Shown here: piece after piece, positions 13,980 to 26,829 of the stretch
Layout of the letters: every line of letters begins with the position of its first letter
Numbering within the stretch: the first letter of the stretch is position 1
Assembly (NCBI GenBank): GCA_014529385.2
Contig: CM043959.1
Coordinates: 93,944,529-94,004,528, forward strand
Origin: Adiantum capillus-veneris
Taxonomy: Eukaryota > Streptophyta > Polypodiopsida > Polypodiales > Pteridaceae
Length of the DNA stretch: 60,000 bases
Direction: 5' to 3'
The notes under the pieces: generated by a model
The model's input: the letters and a program-made list of their open reading frames with translations, nothing else
Databases searched by the model: none
Told to the model about the DNA's origin: nothing
Position numbers and translations under genes: made by a program

Positions 13980-14926
13980 TTATTGCTCACTAGGATTAAC
14001 AGTTTTAGCATACAGAGCTGATCTCTCATCAGCTTCGTCACCTACAGTTGGTTGTCTCACTGAGGCATTAGCGAAAGCTCCGCTTGCTTGTCCTATGTTT
14101 CCTCTTCCTCGGCCTCCTCTTCCGTTTGGTTGACCTCGCCCGTTGACGTTCAGAGGTACATTATTAGCACCGGATGTTTGGGAAATCCTTTTTGGACATC
14201 GGATTTTGTAATGTCCATACTCTTGGCACTCAAAGCATCTTATATTGGGAAACTCGGTAGCTACCATAGTAGCTACTACCGGACGATGGTCGTATGCAGG
14301 GTTGATTGGTTTGTTACTCCAGTTGTCTGGCCTGGCCCTCTTTGACAAATAGTATTGACTATCTTGGGTAGTCCCTGAATCTCTTTAGCTCTAATGATTT
14401 GGCCCTTAGCAAGGCACCTTGCAGAGTTGCTGGCCTGAGAGCTTCTAATCGGTTGTTCAAGGGGTCGATGATTCCTTGGCAGAACCGTGCTACTTGCTGT
14501 TCCAATGTCATCCTAGGAGCATATCTCCAAAGTATGACGAACTTCAAGTAGTATTCTTTGACGGAAGAATTCAGCTATCGAAGTGAAAAACTCATTCATC
14601 TTCAAGGCTTTGTGAGCGGGTGGTAAGTATCGCTCCATCACAGCAGCCTTAATGTCTTCCCATGACTGGGAAGAACCCTTGATATCCAAGTCCCTGCAAT
14701 GTTGTTTCCACTAGATCTTGGCATCGCCAGACAAGCGAAACATCACAAGCATGGTTTGGTTCTCGGGTTGAGTTCCCGTAGCTTTGAAATAGTCGTCCAT
14801 TGCTTCCATCCATACTTCCGTATCTCTCTCCACATTAACCCCTTCGTCTTTAAAGGTTGGGGGTTGAGCTTGCTTAAGGAGAAGCTTTTTCTCCTGAATG
14901 GTGGTATATAGTGCAGTAGAGGGTAC
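13980..14926 (-). pseudogene. gypsy-type gag, disrupted
   Basis: On the minus strand the retrotransposon gag domain begins near 14926. It contains E-V-W-M-E-A-M-D-D-Y-F, then a W-K-Q-H-C region with a TAG just before it, and 'AAVMERYLPP'. It continues in another frame at 14547-14359 (R-F-C-Q-G-I) and in a third frame at 14348-13980, with a clean CX2CX4HX4C zinc knuckle (C-F-E-C ... G-H-Y-K-I-R-C, 14237-14196) and an Arg-Gly-rich tail. The protein coats element RNA and builds virus-like particles in the cytoplasm. Two frame changes and at least one stop make this copy inactive. Nothing pol-like follows. Confidence 0.8.
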
Positions 14927-15418
14927 CTATCCAATGGTATAAAACTCATTACTATAGCACTCTTCTCAAATGAACCTAGGCTTTTCCATACTCAAGAAGA
15001 AATTTAACTTTTTGGGCTTAACCAGCCTACTTAATATGTACAGCTATCACAAAGGATTTAACCATTCCACCGTTAGTTTAAATTCCATTGAATACATCCA
15101 AAATTGTCCGATAAATAATGGTAAAAACTTTACTCGAGAGCTTTGATCCATACTTATAACTTTACGTGCATCAACACGCTACCTGCCCGCAGCACTAGTC
15201 GCACCAACGACTTCTCAAAAAACATAATGTGGAACCCACTGAATCCCAACAAGCTCAACGAGTAAAACTCTTTAACATCACTCAGGAGACAATCCACTAG
15301 ACAAATCCAATGTCATTATTCTGGGAAACATCATGCTCAAGCTTTGAGTATGAGCTATCCTACTATCCCTTATTTTTAAAATTTCAAACAACATCATTTT
15401 CCAGTTCGTAAACCTATA

Positions 15419-15430
15419 GCTCTGATACCA
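15419..15430 (-). promoter_or_regulatory. primer-binding site (initiator tRNA-Met)
   Basis: The minus strand reads TGGTATCAGAGC, a perfect 12-base match to the usual plant primer site. It lies two bases inside the right LTR of the gag-only element and proves its minus orientation. Confidence 0.9.
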
Positions 15431-15432
15431 GG

Positions 15433-17320
15433 TATGAGGTCCCCACCACTTCATCTCAAACGGAGGATCTGATGGTAAACCTGATGGCCACTAGATCTAT
15501 AGCGGAAACAAACAACGTGGTTTTGGGTTCAACTAGCGGATGAACTCTCATCACCAAGTGAATTGAGTTTGAGCCTACTAGCATCCAGATCTAGTTCCAC
15601 CTCGTAGGGGAAGCGTGTCTAATCAATTATCGGTCCTAAAACCCACCTTCCGAGAGGAGAGAAGTCTTGAGTGCATTTTTCCCCATAGCTTTCAGAGGCA
15701 CGTACACTTGACACTTCGCCGCTCTTGGGGCAATGAGTAATACTAGCGTCAATTTATAGTACTATGGGGACGGACAGTTCCCGACCAATCGGGACCACCT
15801 TTCTCATAGGCATTGGCAACCCGAGCCAAGCCCCTACTTTCCACCCCATACTCACACTTCCTTTGTTACCTAATTACTACCACAATGGTTGTTCAACATA
15901 TAAGTTCTTTGTTTATTTTCCCGATTCACAAGTTCTTTAATACAGCCCTTCAACCAGTATTGTAAAGCGGCACCAAGACAGTAATTCTAGTAAAAATTCA
16001 CTCAAAAATACATTTATTGAAAGTTCCAATGCTCTGAAGGCACAAAATCCCCAACGAGTGTTTACTCCACCCGTTGTCGCCTAGTTGCCCATACAACTAG
16101 GTTGTCCACCGCTTAACCAGTAGTCGTGGGTCTAAGAGCCCTTAACCATGAACTCTAGCTCCTGCGAATAACTTCGCGAGCTGCCCCCTATGATCAAGAG
16201 CGGGTTCGGACTAGATCAACATTGGAATTGAAAATGAACTAGCTGAGCTAAATTTTCCCTAGCAACCAATCTTTCCTACTTCAGACAGTATATTCCGAAA
16301 GCATTCTTTCCTACTTGAATATAAAATACAATTAATTTAAATGTTGTGGTTTTCGTTGATTTCCAACAGGTTGGGAAATGTGTTTTTCATCCTACCTTAT
16401 CGAATGCAATGTTGCTTTAACAAAGTTGAATCAAAACTTGACATACCTCCACAATTTCCTCGTCATTGCTCCGTGGGATGGACGGTACTTGGTCGACCAT
16501 GGGAGATTTTCCCTTTCCATTAGTGTTGCTTGTTCCAGCCTCGCGGTCATGGGAACCGCTGAAGTGAGTTCTCTTTACCGGGGCCATTTTATACTCACTA
16601 CTTAGATTGACAACTTGAAAAAAAAGGAGCTAATATTTGAGAGCAACATACGACCAAAATGACAGATTAGTTTCAATAAGCAAATCCCTTTATACGAGAG
16701 GTTTGATTACTTCAGGACATAGAGATTTCTGATAGCACCTTACTTGTTCTATGGGAATTTTCCCTAAGGTTAATTATTTGGCCTAGATAGTTAAGAATTT
16801 CAGGTTTCTTCTCAATCTTTTTACTAGAGATGAATTCGGCATGCTTAATCACTTCCTAATGCGAGTAGAGGTTTGCAGATTTACCGTATGCATAGGTGAG
16901 AGGATTTCTCCCTTCCTAGTGATTAGTGATGGATTAATTTCACTAATTACATCCTAATCTATGAGCTAATTGATTCAAATTTAGTTGTTTAAACATTGTG
17001 TGGCAATAGAAAGCAGCTGACCATATCTACCTCAATGCCGACTTGTTCTTAATTACAATGGTGACTAGCGGTTGATTCCTTAATCATGCATTAATCTATG
17101 ATTAAGAGAGACTAACTTCTTGTATAATTACTAATTAGATTAAGATTCATGCAATAGATCAATGATACGGAGAATTAGAGAGTATCCATTGAGTAATTTA
17201 GCTAGGGTTATGCACAATAGATGCGAGATTAAGAGAATATTGGAGAGAATTGCAATAAGCATGAATTAAATTGGATATTACCGAGATTCGGCTGAATTTT
17301 TCTCAAAATTCTAATGCAAT
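15433..17320 (-). repeat. 5' LTR of the gag-only element, truncated
   Basis: It matches 11046-12959 along its length and then ends abruptly within 'atgcaat' at 17320. On the minus strand its missing part would be the LTR start (U3), so this copy has probably lost its promoter. Its inner end reads TATGAGG where the other copy has TGTGAGG. Confidence 0.8.
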
Positions 17321-17513
17321 AGGCTGTCGTAAATATTTACCTTATTTTATTATGTTTCTTAGATTTATATTTTCTTATGAAAAAACACTCAAATATCTTT
17401 TGTGTTCTAAATTTTGTTTTGCTTTTATTTTACTGTTTTTTTTCATTTTATGTTATGTCAAATTGTTGATATGCAATGTGCACCTTTTACAGTATTTAAG
17501 TGTGGCTCTTTGT
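17321..17513. other. AT-rich spacer
   Basis: AT-rich sequence between the truncated LTR and gypsy A1. It ends with CTTTGT, the left target-site duplication of A1. Nothing else was recognised. Confidence 0.5.
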
Positions 17514-19145
17514 TGTCATAAAATCTAATATCTAATATCTAACCAACCCAAATGATTCTCTCATATTAAACAGATCACTTAATGTGGGAGAATAAACGGG
17601 AACAAGGGTTAAGATATAGACATGTGCTTATAGATCTATCTCAACATGGGGCAAATGGTAAAGGGGCCCAAATGAGAGATGGTCTATCAAAGAGAAAGTC
17701 TAACCAATGGAGCATAAGACCTTAGGGTTAGCTTCATTGAAGACCTCCAATAATGTGTGTTAAAGTTCTTTGACCTTAGGTAAGCTAGGGCTGACCTTGA
17801 GGCGCGGGAACCCGACCCATCTCGAGATGCTTGTCCTGCTTGTCATTCTTGATGACTAAGGTGCTTAAGGTGCTTGATGATTGAGGTGCTTGAGGTGCTT
17901 AATTATTGAGATGCTTGAGGTGCTTGACATGCTTGAGATGCTAGGGTTGCACTTAAGGTGAGAACATAGCCCAAGCTTAAAGTTCTTAACGACCAAGCTT
18001 GTGGTGGGAACTGGGCCTATGTATGAGGGGCTTGAGGTGTCAAAAAGTAAAATATTCAATCCCTACAAGGAGGGGGCGAGCCCTACATGACGGGGGATGA
18101 GAGAGAACACCCACACACTCACACAAGGCATGCATGGTACAAAGAAAGCAAGAGAGACACTTGTCAAGTTCCTCCTCATGTTGCCCTCATGGTGTGCCTG
18201 AAGCCTATTGGTTGGCCACCCAAGGGGTCCAATAATAATTTAGGAGATTTAATTAATTGATTTAGCATTTATCTAGCCCTCTCTATCAAAGGGGAAAGGG
18301 GGACACTTGTCTCAAGGCTACCCTTGCTGCTTGTAATGCCTCCTGTTTGTGATTGGCAAGGCCTAGAGGGGTCCAATGAGCTTCAAGCATGAGCTACAAG
18401 GGGGGGTCGACCCAAGCAAGATAGGGGGTTGCTTAGGGGGTATACTCACCCACACACACTCAAAAACACTCTCATTGTGTGCTATGCAAAGTGCAAGAGC
18501 TCCCTCTCCTTCTCCAAGTAAGTAGAGGTTGAGAGCCTACACCAACACTTTTGGATATGGAGTGGAAATCCAACCAAGATCCATGCTTCAATTCTTAAGC
18601 TTTTAATCTCCTTCTTCTTCATTACTATGGTATTATGTATGCTAGCAATAAGAGTTATGATAAGTGAGGAACTAATTCTTTCTCCTACGAAATGTTTCTT
18701 CTTCCTCTTCCCTACCCTCATTCCTTGGTAGCTCTCTCCACCTTCGAAGGTGTTTGAGGTCTAGGGATTGAGGCTTGGCATAGCTAAAGCTTTCTTCAAG
18801 TTTATGTTATGTTTGTGATGAATGAAGCTTTCTTTCTTCATTGCATCACCTACGTCAAAAGGAACACAAAGATTGTATTGTAACAAGTCTGTCTTAATGG
18901 GAGAAATCATAAGACAAAAGCCTATTAGAGGGGGGACCGGCTCCACATAAATCCGGTCCTCAACTATTGTCATGTTCTCTAAAGTCTCTCTCTTGCAAAA
19001 GTATTGTTCATGCCAAGTTAACTAATTGCTATGATTATGTTGCTATATTCAATTATGTTCACCCGCTATGCTCACAAAGTCATTTCTCAAAAGTACTCTC
19101 ATTAATTTCCGCTACTCTTAAACTAAATAAGCCAATTCCATTACA
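17514..19145 (+). repeat. 5' LTR of gypsy A1
   Basis: Starts TGTCATAAAATC and ends CCATTACA. It holds a 9-bp-periodic stretch of GAGGTGCTT-like units at about 17860-17945. Frames inside it on the minus strand (for example 18482-18721) recur in every LTR copy and are not genes. Confidence 0.93.
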
Positions 19146-19146
19146 T

Positions 19147-19158
19147 TGGTATCAGAGC
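19147..19158 (+). promoter_or_regulatory. primer-binding site of gypsy A1
   Basis: TGGTATCAGAGC, one base after the LTR end, complementary to the 3' end of initiator tRNA-Met. Confidence 0.93.
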
Positions 19159-19559
19159 ATTTGGTTTCTCTTTTCTTTCTTAAGAAGAGAGGTCCTTAAG
19201 TAGCCTATAAATGGTTGAAGTTGTTAATTATATTAGGGTATGTGGAACTGGGATCTATTATCGGTTTTGTTGAGCCCACTATGTGGGGGATGGTGCACAC
19301 CTCGGGAGCTTTGGACTTAATAATGGAGTCTTTTTAGACTTTCCTACGGCTTTACCATTATTGAGCCATAAGAAGTCTGAAAGGAGCTAGCCCTTGGCAA
19401 CTCTGCTATGTTAGACCTACTCCTCTATACTCTATAATTAACCACTTTGAGCCGTGGGTGTAGATACTTAAGAGCCGATTTTCAAAGGCTAAGAGGAGTG
19501 GCAACTAAGGTTTTGAATTGCCAAAGCATACACTAAGTACATACATAATTATTTTTAAC

Positions 19560-22500
19560 ATAGCTGACAATAATCAAGAGAGTAGAATGAACATTGATAG
19601 CTTTGATTTTGCACATGAAGGTGCTAATGATGATGCTCCCATGTTTGTGAATTATCTCGTCACTAGGTTGTAGCAAGCTATGGGCAACCCTGCTTTGCAA
19701 GCCGAAGTTACTCAACAAATTCGTGCTTATGGAATTTCCCTTCCTCTCCAAGAGGAGAGAGAGCTTAGGAGGCCTCTTGAAGAGACCCCCAAAAGAAGAC
19801 TCTCTCCCATTCGACAGGAGGAATCCAAAGAGCAAGAAAGCAATGAAAGTTTAAGTTCCTCTGAAGATGTGGCTCCACGAAGACGACGGTTTAGACGATC
19901 GCCCACTCCTCCCAAGAGGAAAAGATCAACACATAGTCCTTCTCCTCATCACTCTGAAAGGCCAGAGAGGAAACAAAGTAAGAAAAGGGCTAGGAAGAGG
20001 TCACCCTCTTCTCCTTCTTCTTCACCTTCCTTCTTTTCCGACAAAAGTTATGGCTATTCTCCATGAGAATACAAGAGGGGAGGACATCACAAATCATTTC
20101 CTGCATGGCGAAGGTCACAAAAGCTAAAGAAGTTCAAGGAGGGAGGAAAGAGTATCTCTTTTCTCACCTATGATGGCAACTTTGGTGCTACCGACAAAGT
20201 GTTGGCCTTCATCCAGCAATTTGATGCGGCCTTTGGAGATGAGGGCTTCACAGAGTCCTCCAAGCTACGCCATGTTGCTATGCACTTCCAAAAATCAGCT
20301 CGTCAATGGTGGGCTAGCCTTTGTGGAAATGGTGAAGCCCGAAAGACATGGAAAACTGTACGAGTTTCCATCATGAAGCAATTCCTTGCAAGCGATGCAA
20401 AGGACAAAGTGATTACCGAATGGTGCAGCTTGAAGCTCCTCTCCCATGAGTCTATCCACAAATATGTAGACAAGTTTTGGGATTTACATCTCAAGGCTAC
20501 TGTCTTTCAAAAGATAGACTTTGGCGAGCAAAAGCAGCAATTCTGTGCGGGATTACCTGAAGAGATGACTGAATACATCAACTCTCAACGGCCTGGTACT
20601 ATTAGCGAAGTAATCCATCACACCATGGTTGCTTCACGCATCAATTTCCATCAAGGGGCTAGACGTAATGTCAAGCCCATGGAAAACAAAGACAAAAATG
20701 ATGCAAAGGGGAAAACCAATGTTCAAAATACTTCCCAAGTCAATTCCAACAACAACAACAATCGGTCCAAGGTGAAGGGAGTTTACCAAGGTAAAAACAA
20801 ACTTTCTCCTGAAGAGCTTGAAGCTTTTCGCAAGGACCATAAGTGTTTCAAGGGTGGGGAGCAAGGACATGGCTATCGTTCTTGCCCCAAGAAGAATACT
20901 CGCAATGAGACTCCTAGGGCTTCCACCATCGAAGCTCCAAAAGAGGATTCTCATTGCAAAGGATTATCACTTTCCTATGCTTGGGGAAAGGTAAGAGAGC
21001 ATGATTCCTTCATCTTGTTTGACCCTGGCTCTACTCTCAACTTCATATCAACGGAGTTGGCCCCCAAGTTGGGCATTCAAGCTTTTGAGATGGGAGATAT
21101 AGTAGTGGCTGATGCAGCTTTCAAGGGATAACAAGCCTTCGTTACTCCCTTGATTGGGAAGTTGAGGCTTCATGTCCAAAGCTATGTCAACAAAGAAGAC
21201 TTCTTCATCTCTCCTCTCCAACATGAGGATGTTATCCTGGGGGCACCTTGGTTTGATCGCATGGCTACCAACATGAAGTTCCTTGAAAGGAAAATCTACT
21301 TCACCTACAGGGGAAAGAACATGTATATAGATGCTAGTGAGCGTGGTCGCACTATTCCACTTGTAAATCCTCTTGCTTTTGATAAGTCAATGAAGAGCTC
21401 AGTTTGTGCGTACATGATTTTTGTGAAAGAGTCTCTAAAAGATACTAATGTTTCATCAAATGTAAATGGTAGGAATCAAGAAGAGTTAGAATTATCTAAT
21501 TTTCTAAAAGGATTCCAAGATGTGTTTATCGATGATATCCCTATGGACTTACCTCCAAAACGAGGGGATGATGACCATCGCATTGAGCTCCTTCCTGGAA
21601 GTTCACCACCTAACAAGCCTCCTTATTGAGTCTCGCAAGCTCAACAAGAGGAGATCATGAGGCAAGTACAAGAGCTGGTAGACAAAGGGATGGTGAGGCT
21701 TAGTTCCTCTCCCTTTTGTTCTCCAGTTATTCTAGTACAAAAGAAATATGGTACATACCGTATGTGTGTGGACTATCGAGCACTAAACCATATCAATATC
21801 AAAAACAGATTTCCCGTATTTCGGGTAGAAGATCTGTTTGATAAGCTACAAGGCTCTACCTACTTCAATAGGATTGACCTTAAGAGTGGCTATCATCAAA
21901 TAAGGATAGTGGATGAAGATATCTTAAAGACCGCGTTTCGCACAACGTTTGGTCTTTATGAATATCTAGTCATGCCTTTTTGCTTGACCAATGCACCAGC
22001 TACGTTCAATATTTTGATGTAGAAAATTTTTAGACCATACCGCAAATTCACAGGAGTGTTCTTTGATGATATCATCATGTACTCCAAGTCTTTGGAGGAA
22101 CATAAGCAACATCTCCAAGTGATTTTTCAAGCATTGAGGGAGAATAAGCTTTTTCTCAACGAAAAGAAAAGCGAATTCTTCCTTCAAGAGATTCAATACC
22201 TAGGTCATCTTACCTCTAAAGATGGTATCCGAATGGATCCATCAAAGTTAGAGGTAATAAAAGCATGGCCTAACCCAAGAACTCTACATGAGCTAAGAAG
22301 CTTTGTTGGTATGTGCGCATACTATAGACACTTCATAGCAAAATTCTCTCAAGTAGCAGAACCACTACACGACTTAACTAAGAAGAATGTTAATTTTGTA
22401 TGGACTGCTAAGGAGCAAAATGCTTTTAAAAATCTCAAAGAGAAGCGTACTTCCCAACCAGTCCTCGTGCTTCCGGATCTCTCAAAGCCATTTGAGGTCC

Positions 22501-24355
22501 AATGTGATGCTTGTGGTGATTGCCTTGGAGCAGTTTTGCTTCAAGAAGGGCATGCTATAGCATATGAGAGCCGAAGGCTCAATATTGATGAACGAGTCTT
22601 GGGAATTTATGAGAAAGATCTTTTAGCTGTTCTACATGCTCTAGACACATGGAAGCACTACCTATTGGGGACTCCATTTATCCTACAAACCGACCACCAA
22701 AGTCTCAAGTATTTCATGACGCAAACCAAGCTTTCCAACAAACAAATGAGGTGGGCAAATTTTCTTTCGCAATTTAATTTCCATATTGCTCACATAGCTG
22801 GTAAGCATAATCATGTGGCCGATGCACTTTCACGACAACCCAAAGTCAATGCGGTGTCTATAGCTACTCACAATGATCTATCCTCTATGATAGATGAGTA
22901 TACTACTGACCCTGACTTTAGAGACATAATGTCAGTCCTTGCTTTGGGGAAGAAAGAGGAACCATTCACCTTGCAGGATGGTTATCTTCTCCACCGAAAT
23001 AGGCTATGTGTTACCCATTCCCTTCATGAGAAAGTTATGTATGAATCTATGCTCCTCCATATGCGGGGCATAGAGGTATTCAACCTACTCTCCAAGGAGT
23101 AGAGACGTACTTCTATTGGCCTACCATGAAAGTGGACATACAAGAGTATGTTTCAAAATGTGTAGTGTGCCAAAAGACCAAGTATGATAGAGGGAAGCAA
23201 CCTAGATTACTCCAGCCATTGCCTCTCCCAAATTCACCATGGAAAAGTATATCCATGGATTTCATCTTTGGATTTCCCATGTCTATCCATGGGAATACAG
23301 GAATATGGACAATAGTTGATAGGTTTAGCAAGCAAGCACATTTTATTCTTGTCAAAAAGACTATTAAGGCACATCAAATGGCAACTCTCTTTATATCTCA
23401 GATTTTCAAGCACCATGGATTACCCACATCCATCGTGTCAAATACGGAGGAAACCTCTTTAGCTTGTCAGGCTAAGATCCTAAAGTGACCAGTAATTTCT
23501 GGAAAGGTCTCTTTGAAAATCTAGGAACAAGATTGAATTTCTCTTCGGCCTATCACCCACAAACGGATGGCCAAAGTGAGATAGCCAATCTTACGATACT
23601 CGATCTACTCAAGACTTATGTTACCGAAGTAGATCAACGCTCACAATGGGAAAAGTACTTACCTCTTGTAGAGTATGCCTACGATAATACTGTACATACT
23701 TCTATGGGAAAAGCACCTTTTGAGATCATTGAGGGAAGACCTAAAAGTCCCTTGCTACTCAAAGAACATGGGAAGATCTTCGCCGCCGATGAGTATAGCC
23801 GTGACCTACAAGAATCTTTTCAAAAGATTAAGGAGGCTATATCCATCTCTCAACAAAGGAAAAAATTTGCTGCTGATAAGCACAGAAGAGCCTTAATGTT
23901 CAAAGAAAATGATTGGGTCTTACTCAAGTTTCCTAAGGCTCGATTAAGGAAAACGACGGGCAAAAATCCTACGGGCCATCAAAAGTATTATGCTAAACTA
24001 GCAAAAAGATACTATGGTCCTTTCCAAATCTTGAAGCCCATCCATGAGATGGCTTATCAACTCAAGTTGCCCAACCATTGGCTCATACACAATGCATTTT
24101 ATGTAAGCCTACTTAAGCCCTACAAAGGAGAGGCACCAACTGAACCAATTATTGAAGACCCTCCCGAAGTTGAAGACCAAGAAGAGGTGCTACAACCCAA
24201 AGCTGTCGTTCGGCATGAAGACAATGTACTACTAAGATTATCCGACGGTATCTTATTAAGTTCAAAAATTATCCTTTTGAAGATGCTAGATGGATGCAAG
24301 GAATACAGCTTAAGGATAGTATGAACCTTGTCAATGCTTACAATGCTACATTAGA
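19560..24355 (+). pseudogene. gypsy A1 gag-pol, disrupted
   Basis: One frame carries gag to RNase H (19560 to about 23046). The start codon is ATA where A2 and A3 have ATG. A Ser-Arg-rich linker follows, then the gag domain (20170-20640: 'SARQWWASL', 'HKYVDKFWDLHL'). The zinc knuckle at 20844-20885 has lost its second cysteine (C-F-K-G). The protease reads F-D-P-G-S (about 21020). Reverse transcriptase has F-F-D-D (22059-22070), then RNase H and chromodomain. In-frame stops: 19671 TAG, 20064 TGA, 21129 TAA, 21627 TGA, 22020 TAG. A one-base loss near 23046 and a 30-base filler at 23445-23474 disrupt integrase. A further frame change near 24225 breaks the chromodomain-like tail. Confidence 0.93.
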
Positions 24356-24705
24356 GTAAGCAAATGTACAATTTTTTTTTAAACGACTCATAAGACTAGT
24401 CATCTTTTTAATTGTGCACAAATGTAACTATTATGCATGCTTAGAATCATGTTTGTGATGATGACGTCTCTCAAACACCAAGTAGAATTTGTCACTCTAC
24501 TTTGGGAGAATGAAATGGACTAAAGAGCAGACATGCTTGCGGCAGCTATGTCTCCCAAGCACCGAATGGATTAGTCATCCATCTTGGAAAGATGTCGTAG
24601 AGTAAAAAGGGATTTTCTACCCGCTAAGGGAAATTGACTAATGACTAAGGCTTTATCTCTTCTACCTCATAGTCGAGGACGACTATGATTTTAAGAGAGA
24701 GGTAA

Positions 24706-26333
24706 TGTCATAAAATCTAATATCTAATATCTAACCAACCCAAATGATTCTCTCATATTAAACTGATCACTTAATGTGGGAGAATAAACGGGAACAAGAG
24801 TTAAGATATAGACATGTGCTTATAGATCTATCTCAACATGGGGCAAATGGTAAAGGGGCCCAAATGAGAGATGGTCTATGAAAGAGAAAGTCTAACCAAT
24901 GGAGCATAAGACCTTAGGGTTAGATTCATTGAACACCTCCAATAATGTTTGTAAAAGTCCTCTGACCTTAGGTAAGCTAGGGCTGACCTTGAGGCGCGGG
25001 AACCCGACAGCTCGAGGTGCTTGTCCTGATTGTCATGCTTGATGACTAAGGTGATTAAGGTGCTTGATGATTGAGGTGCTTGAGATGCTTGAGGTGCTTG
25101 ACATGATTGAGATGCTAGGGTTGCACTTAAGGTGAGAACCTATCCCAAGCTTAAAGTGCTTAACGGCCAAGCTTGTGGTGGGAAGTGGGCCTATGTATGA
25201 GGGGCTTGAGGTGTCAAAAAGTCAAATATTCAATCCCTACAAGGAGGGGGAGAGCCATACATGAGGGGGGATGAGAGAGAACACCCACACACTCACACAA
25301 GGCATGCATGGTACAAAGAAAGCAAGAGGGACACTTGTCAAGTTCCTCCTCATGTTGCCCTCATGGTGTGCCTGAAGCCTATTGGTTGGCCACCCAAGGG
25401 GTCCAATAATAATTTAGGATATTTAATTAATTTATTTATCATTTATCCATCCCTCTCTCTCAAAGGGGAAAGGGGGACACTTGTCTCAAGGCTACCCTTG
25501 CTGCTTGTAATGCCTCCTGTTTGTGATTGGCAAGGCCTAGAGGGGTCCAATGAGCTTCAAGCATGAGCTACAAGGGGGGGTCGACCCAAGCAAGATAGGG
25601 GGTTGCTTAGGGGGTATACTCACCCACACACACTCAAAAACACTCTCATTGTGTGCTATGCAAAGTGCAAGAGCTCCCTCTCCTTCTCCAAGTAAGTAGA
25701 GGTTGAGAGCCTACACCAACACTTTTGGATATGGAGTGGAAATCCAACCAAGATCCATGCTTCAATTCTTAAGCTTTTAATCTCCTTCTTCTTCATTACT
25801 ATGCTATTATGTATGCTAGCAATAAGATTTATGATAAGTGAGGAACTAATTCTTTCTCCTACGAAATGTTTCTTCTTCCTCTTCCCTACCCTCATTCCCT
25901 GCTAGCTCTCTCCACCTTCGAAGGTGTTTGAGGTCTTGGGATTGAGGTCCTGGGATTGAGGCTTGGGATAGTTAAAGCTTTCTTCAAGTTTATGTTATGT
26001 TTGTGATTCATGAAGCTTTCCATCTTCATTGCATCACCTAGGTCACAAGGAACACAAAGATTGTATTGTAACATGTCTCTCTTAATGGGAGAAATCATAA
26101 TACAAAAGCCTATTGGAGGGGGGACCGGCTCCACATAAATCCGGTCCTCAACTGTTGTCATGTTCTCTAAATTCTCTCTGTTGCAAAAGTATTGTTCATG
26201 CCAAGTTAACTAATTGCTATTCTTATGTTGCTATATTCAATTATGTTTACCCGCTGTGCTCACAAATTCATTTCTCAAAAGTAATCTCATTAATTTCCGC
26301 TACTCTCAAACTAAATAGGCCAATTCCATTACA
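24706..26333 (+). repeat. 3' LTR of gypsy A1
   Basis: Pairs with 17514-19145. It has fewer GGTGCTTGA-type units (about 25015-25120) than the 5' copy, so that tract has changed length after insertion. Confidence 0.93.
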
Positions 26334-26339
26334 CTTTGT

Positions 26340-26829
26340 AATATATAAACTACTTGTGATTATATATCTATAATAGAGTATATAATTTTATATTAAATCA
26401 CAACAAAAATTCTATGTGATTATGGACACGTATTTAAATTTACTTGCTCTCATCTCCCCTTAACTTAGCAAGCATTTGTGCCTTCTTACCTTGTTATGAA
26501 AGTTTCAACTTTCTTAAAAAAGATTTAAGGGGTCTACATGAGATATTAAAAATTGTGAGCAATTTTTGTTTGATTGTATCTAAAAGATGACCCTCGAGAA
26601 ATGATACTATCACATAAAATTATTTATTTCTATTTTTGATCTACTCCTTGTATGCCTTTTTTCGCCATATTCACAATTATGAGTTGATAGAATTTATATT
26701 AACCCGATAAGAATACAACATCCCTCAAAGCACTACATGTGCCTTGAGGGGGCTAGGGTTCCATCAGAGACTTGTACACAGAGAAAACCTACCAGATGTG
26801 CTACTCCTATCCTCTTGGGTGTTCTAAAA
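26340..26829. other. AT-rich stretch with a 12-bp stem-loop
   Basis: No gene was recognised. A perfect hairpin lies at 26722-26750 (arms CCCTCAAAGCAC and GTGCCTTGAGGG, loop TACAT). It sits just beyond the 3' end of the LINE coding part and may belong to its 3' untranslated region. Confidence 0.5.

Larger units (their letters stand above)
11046..17320 (-). mobile_element. gag-only Ty3/gypsy-type LTR retrotransposon (TR-GAG/LARD-like)
   Basis: The element reads on the minus strand: truncated 5' LTR (17320-15433), spacer CC, primer-binding site (15430-15419), leader, gag (14926-13980), purine tract GGGGAGGA (13805-13798), and full 3' LTR (13797-11046). The LTR starts TGTAAGGTCTCC and ends GGGGACCTCACA on the minus strand, giving about 2.75 kb. 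The interior is only about 1.6 kb. There is no protease, reverse transcriptase, RNase H or integrase between the gag zinc knuckle and the 3' LTR, so movement would have needed proteins from a partner. The right LTR stops matching at 17320, about 840 bp short of its expected start, so the element is truncated there and no target-site duplication can be tested. Confidence 0.8.
17514..26333 (+). mobile_element. Ty3/gypsy retrotransposon A1, full-length, mutated
   Basis: An 8.8-kb element bounded by LTRs at 17514-19145 and 24706-26333 and flanked by the direct repeat CTTTGT (17508-17513 and 26334-26339). In order: LTR, primer-binding site, leader, gag, protease, reverse transcriptase, RNase H, integrase, chromodomain-like tail, about 350-bp 3' region, purine tract AGAGAGAGGTAA, LTR. 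The first ~195 bp of the two LTRs differ at about three sites, so the insertion is fairly recent. It is coding-dead: the gag start ATG is ATA, and there are five in-frame stops and at least three frame changes. Closely related copies A2 and A3 lie downstream in the same orientation. Confidence 0.95.

Noticed and set aside
17860-17945. GGTGCTTGA repeats as a possible CRISPR-like array
   Set aside because: The unit is 9 bp with no unique spacers and sits inside LTRs of a plant retrotransposon.
18482-18973. Minus-strand frames of 70-80 codons in the gypsy-A LTRs
   Set aside because: They recur at the same place in each LTR copy with stops and shifts, as expected for non-coding LTR sequence.
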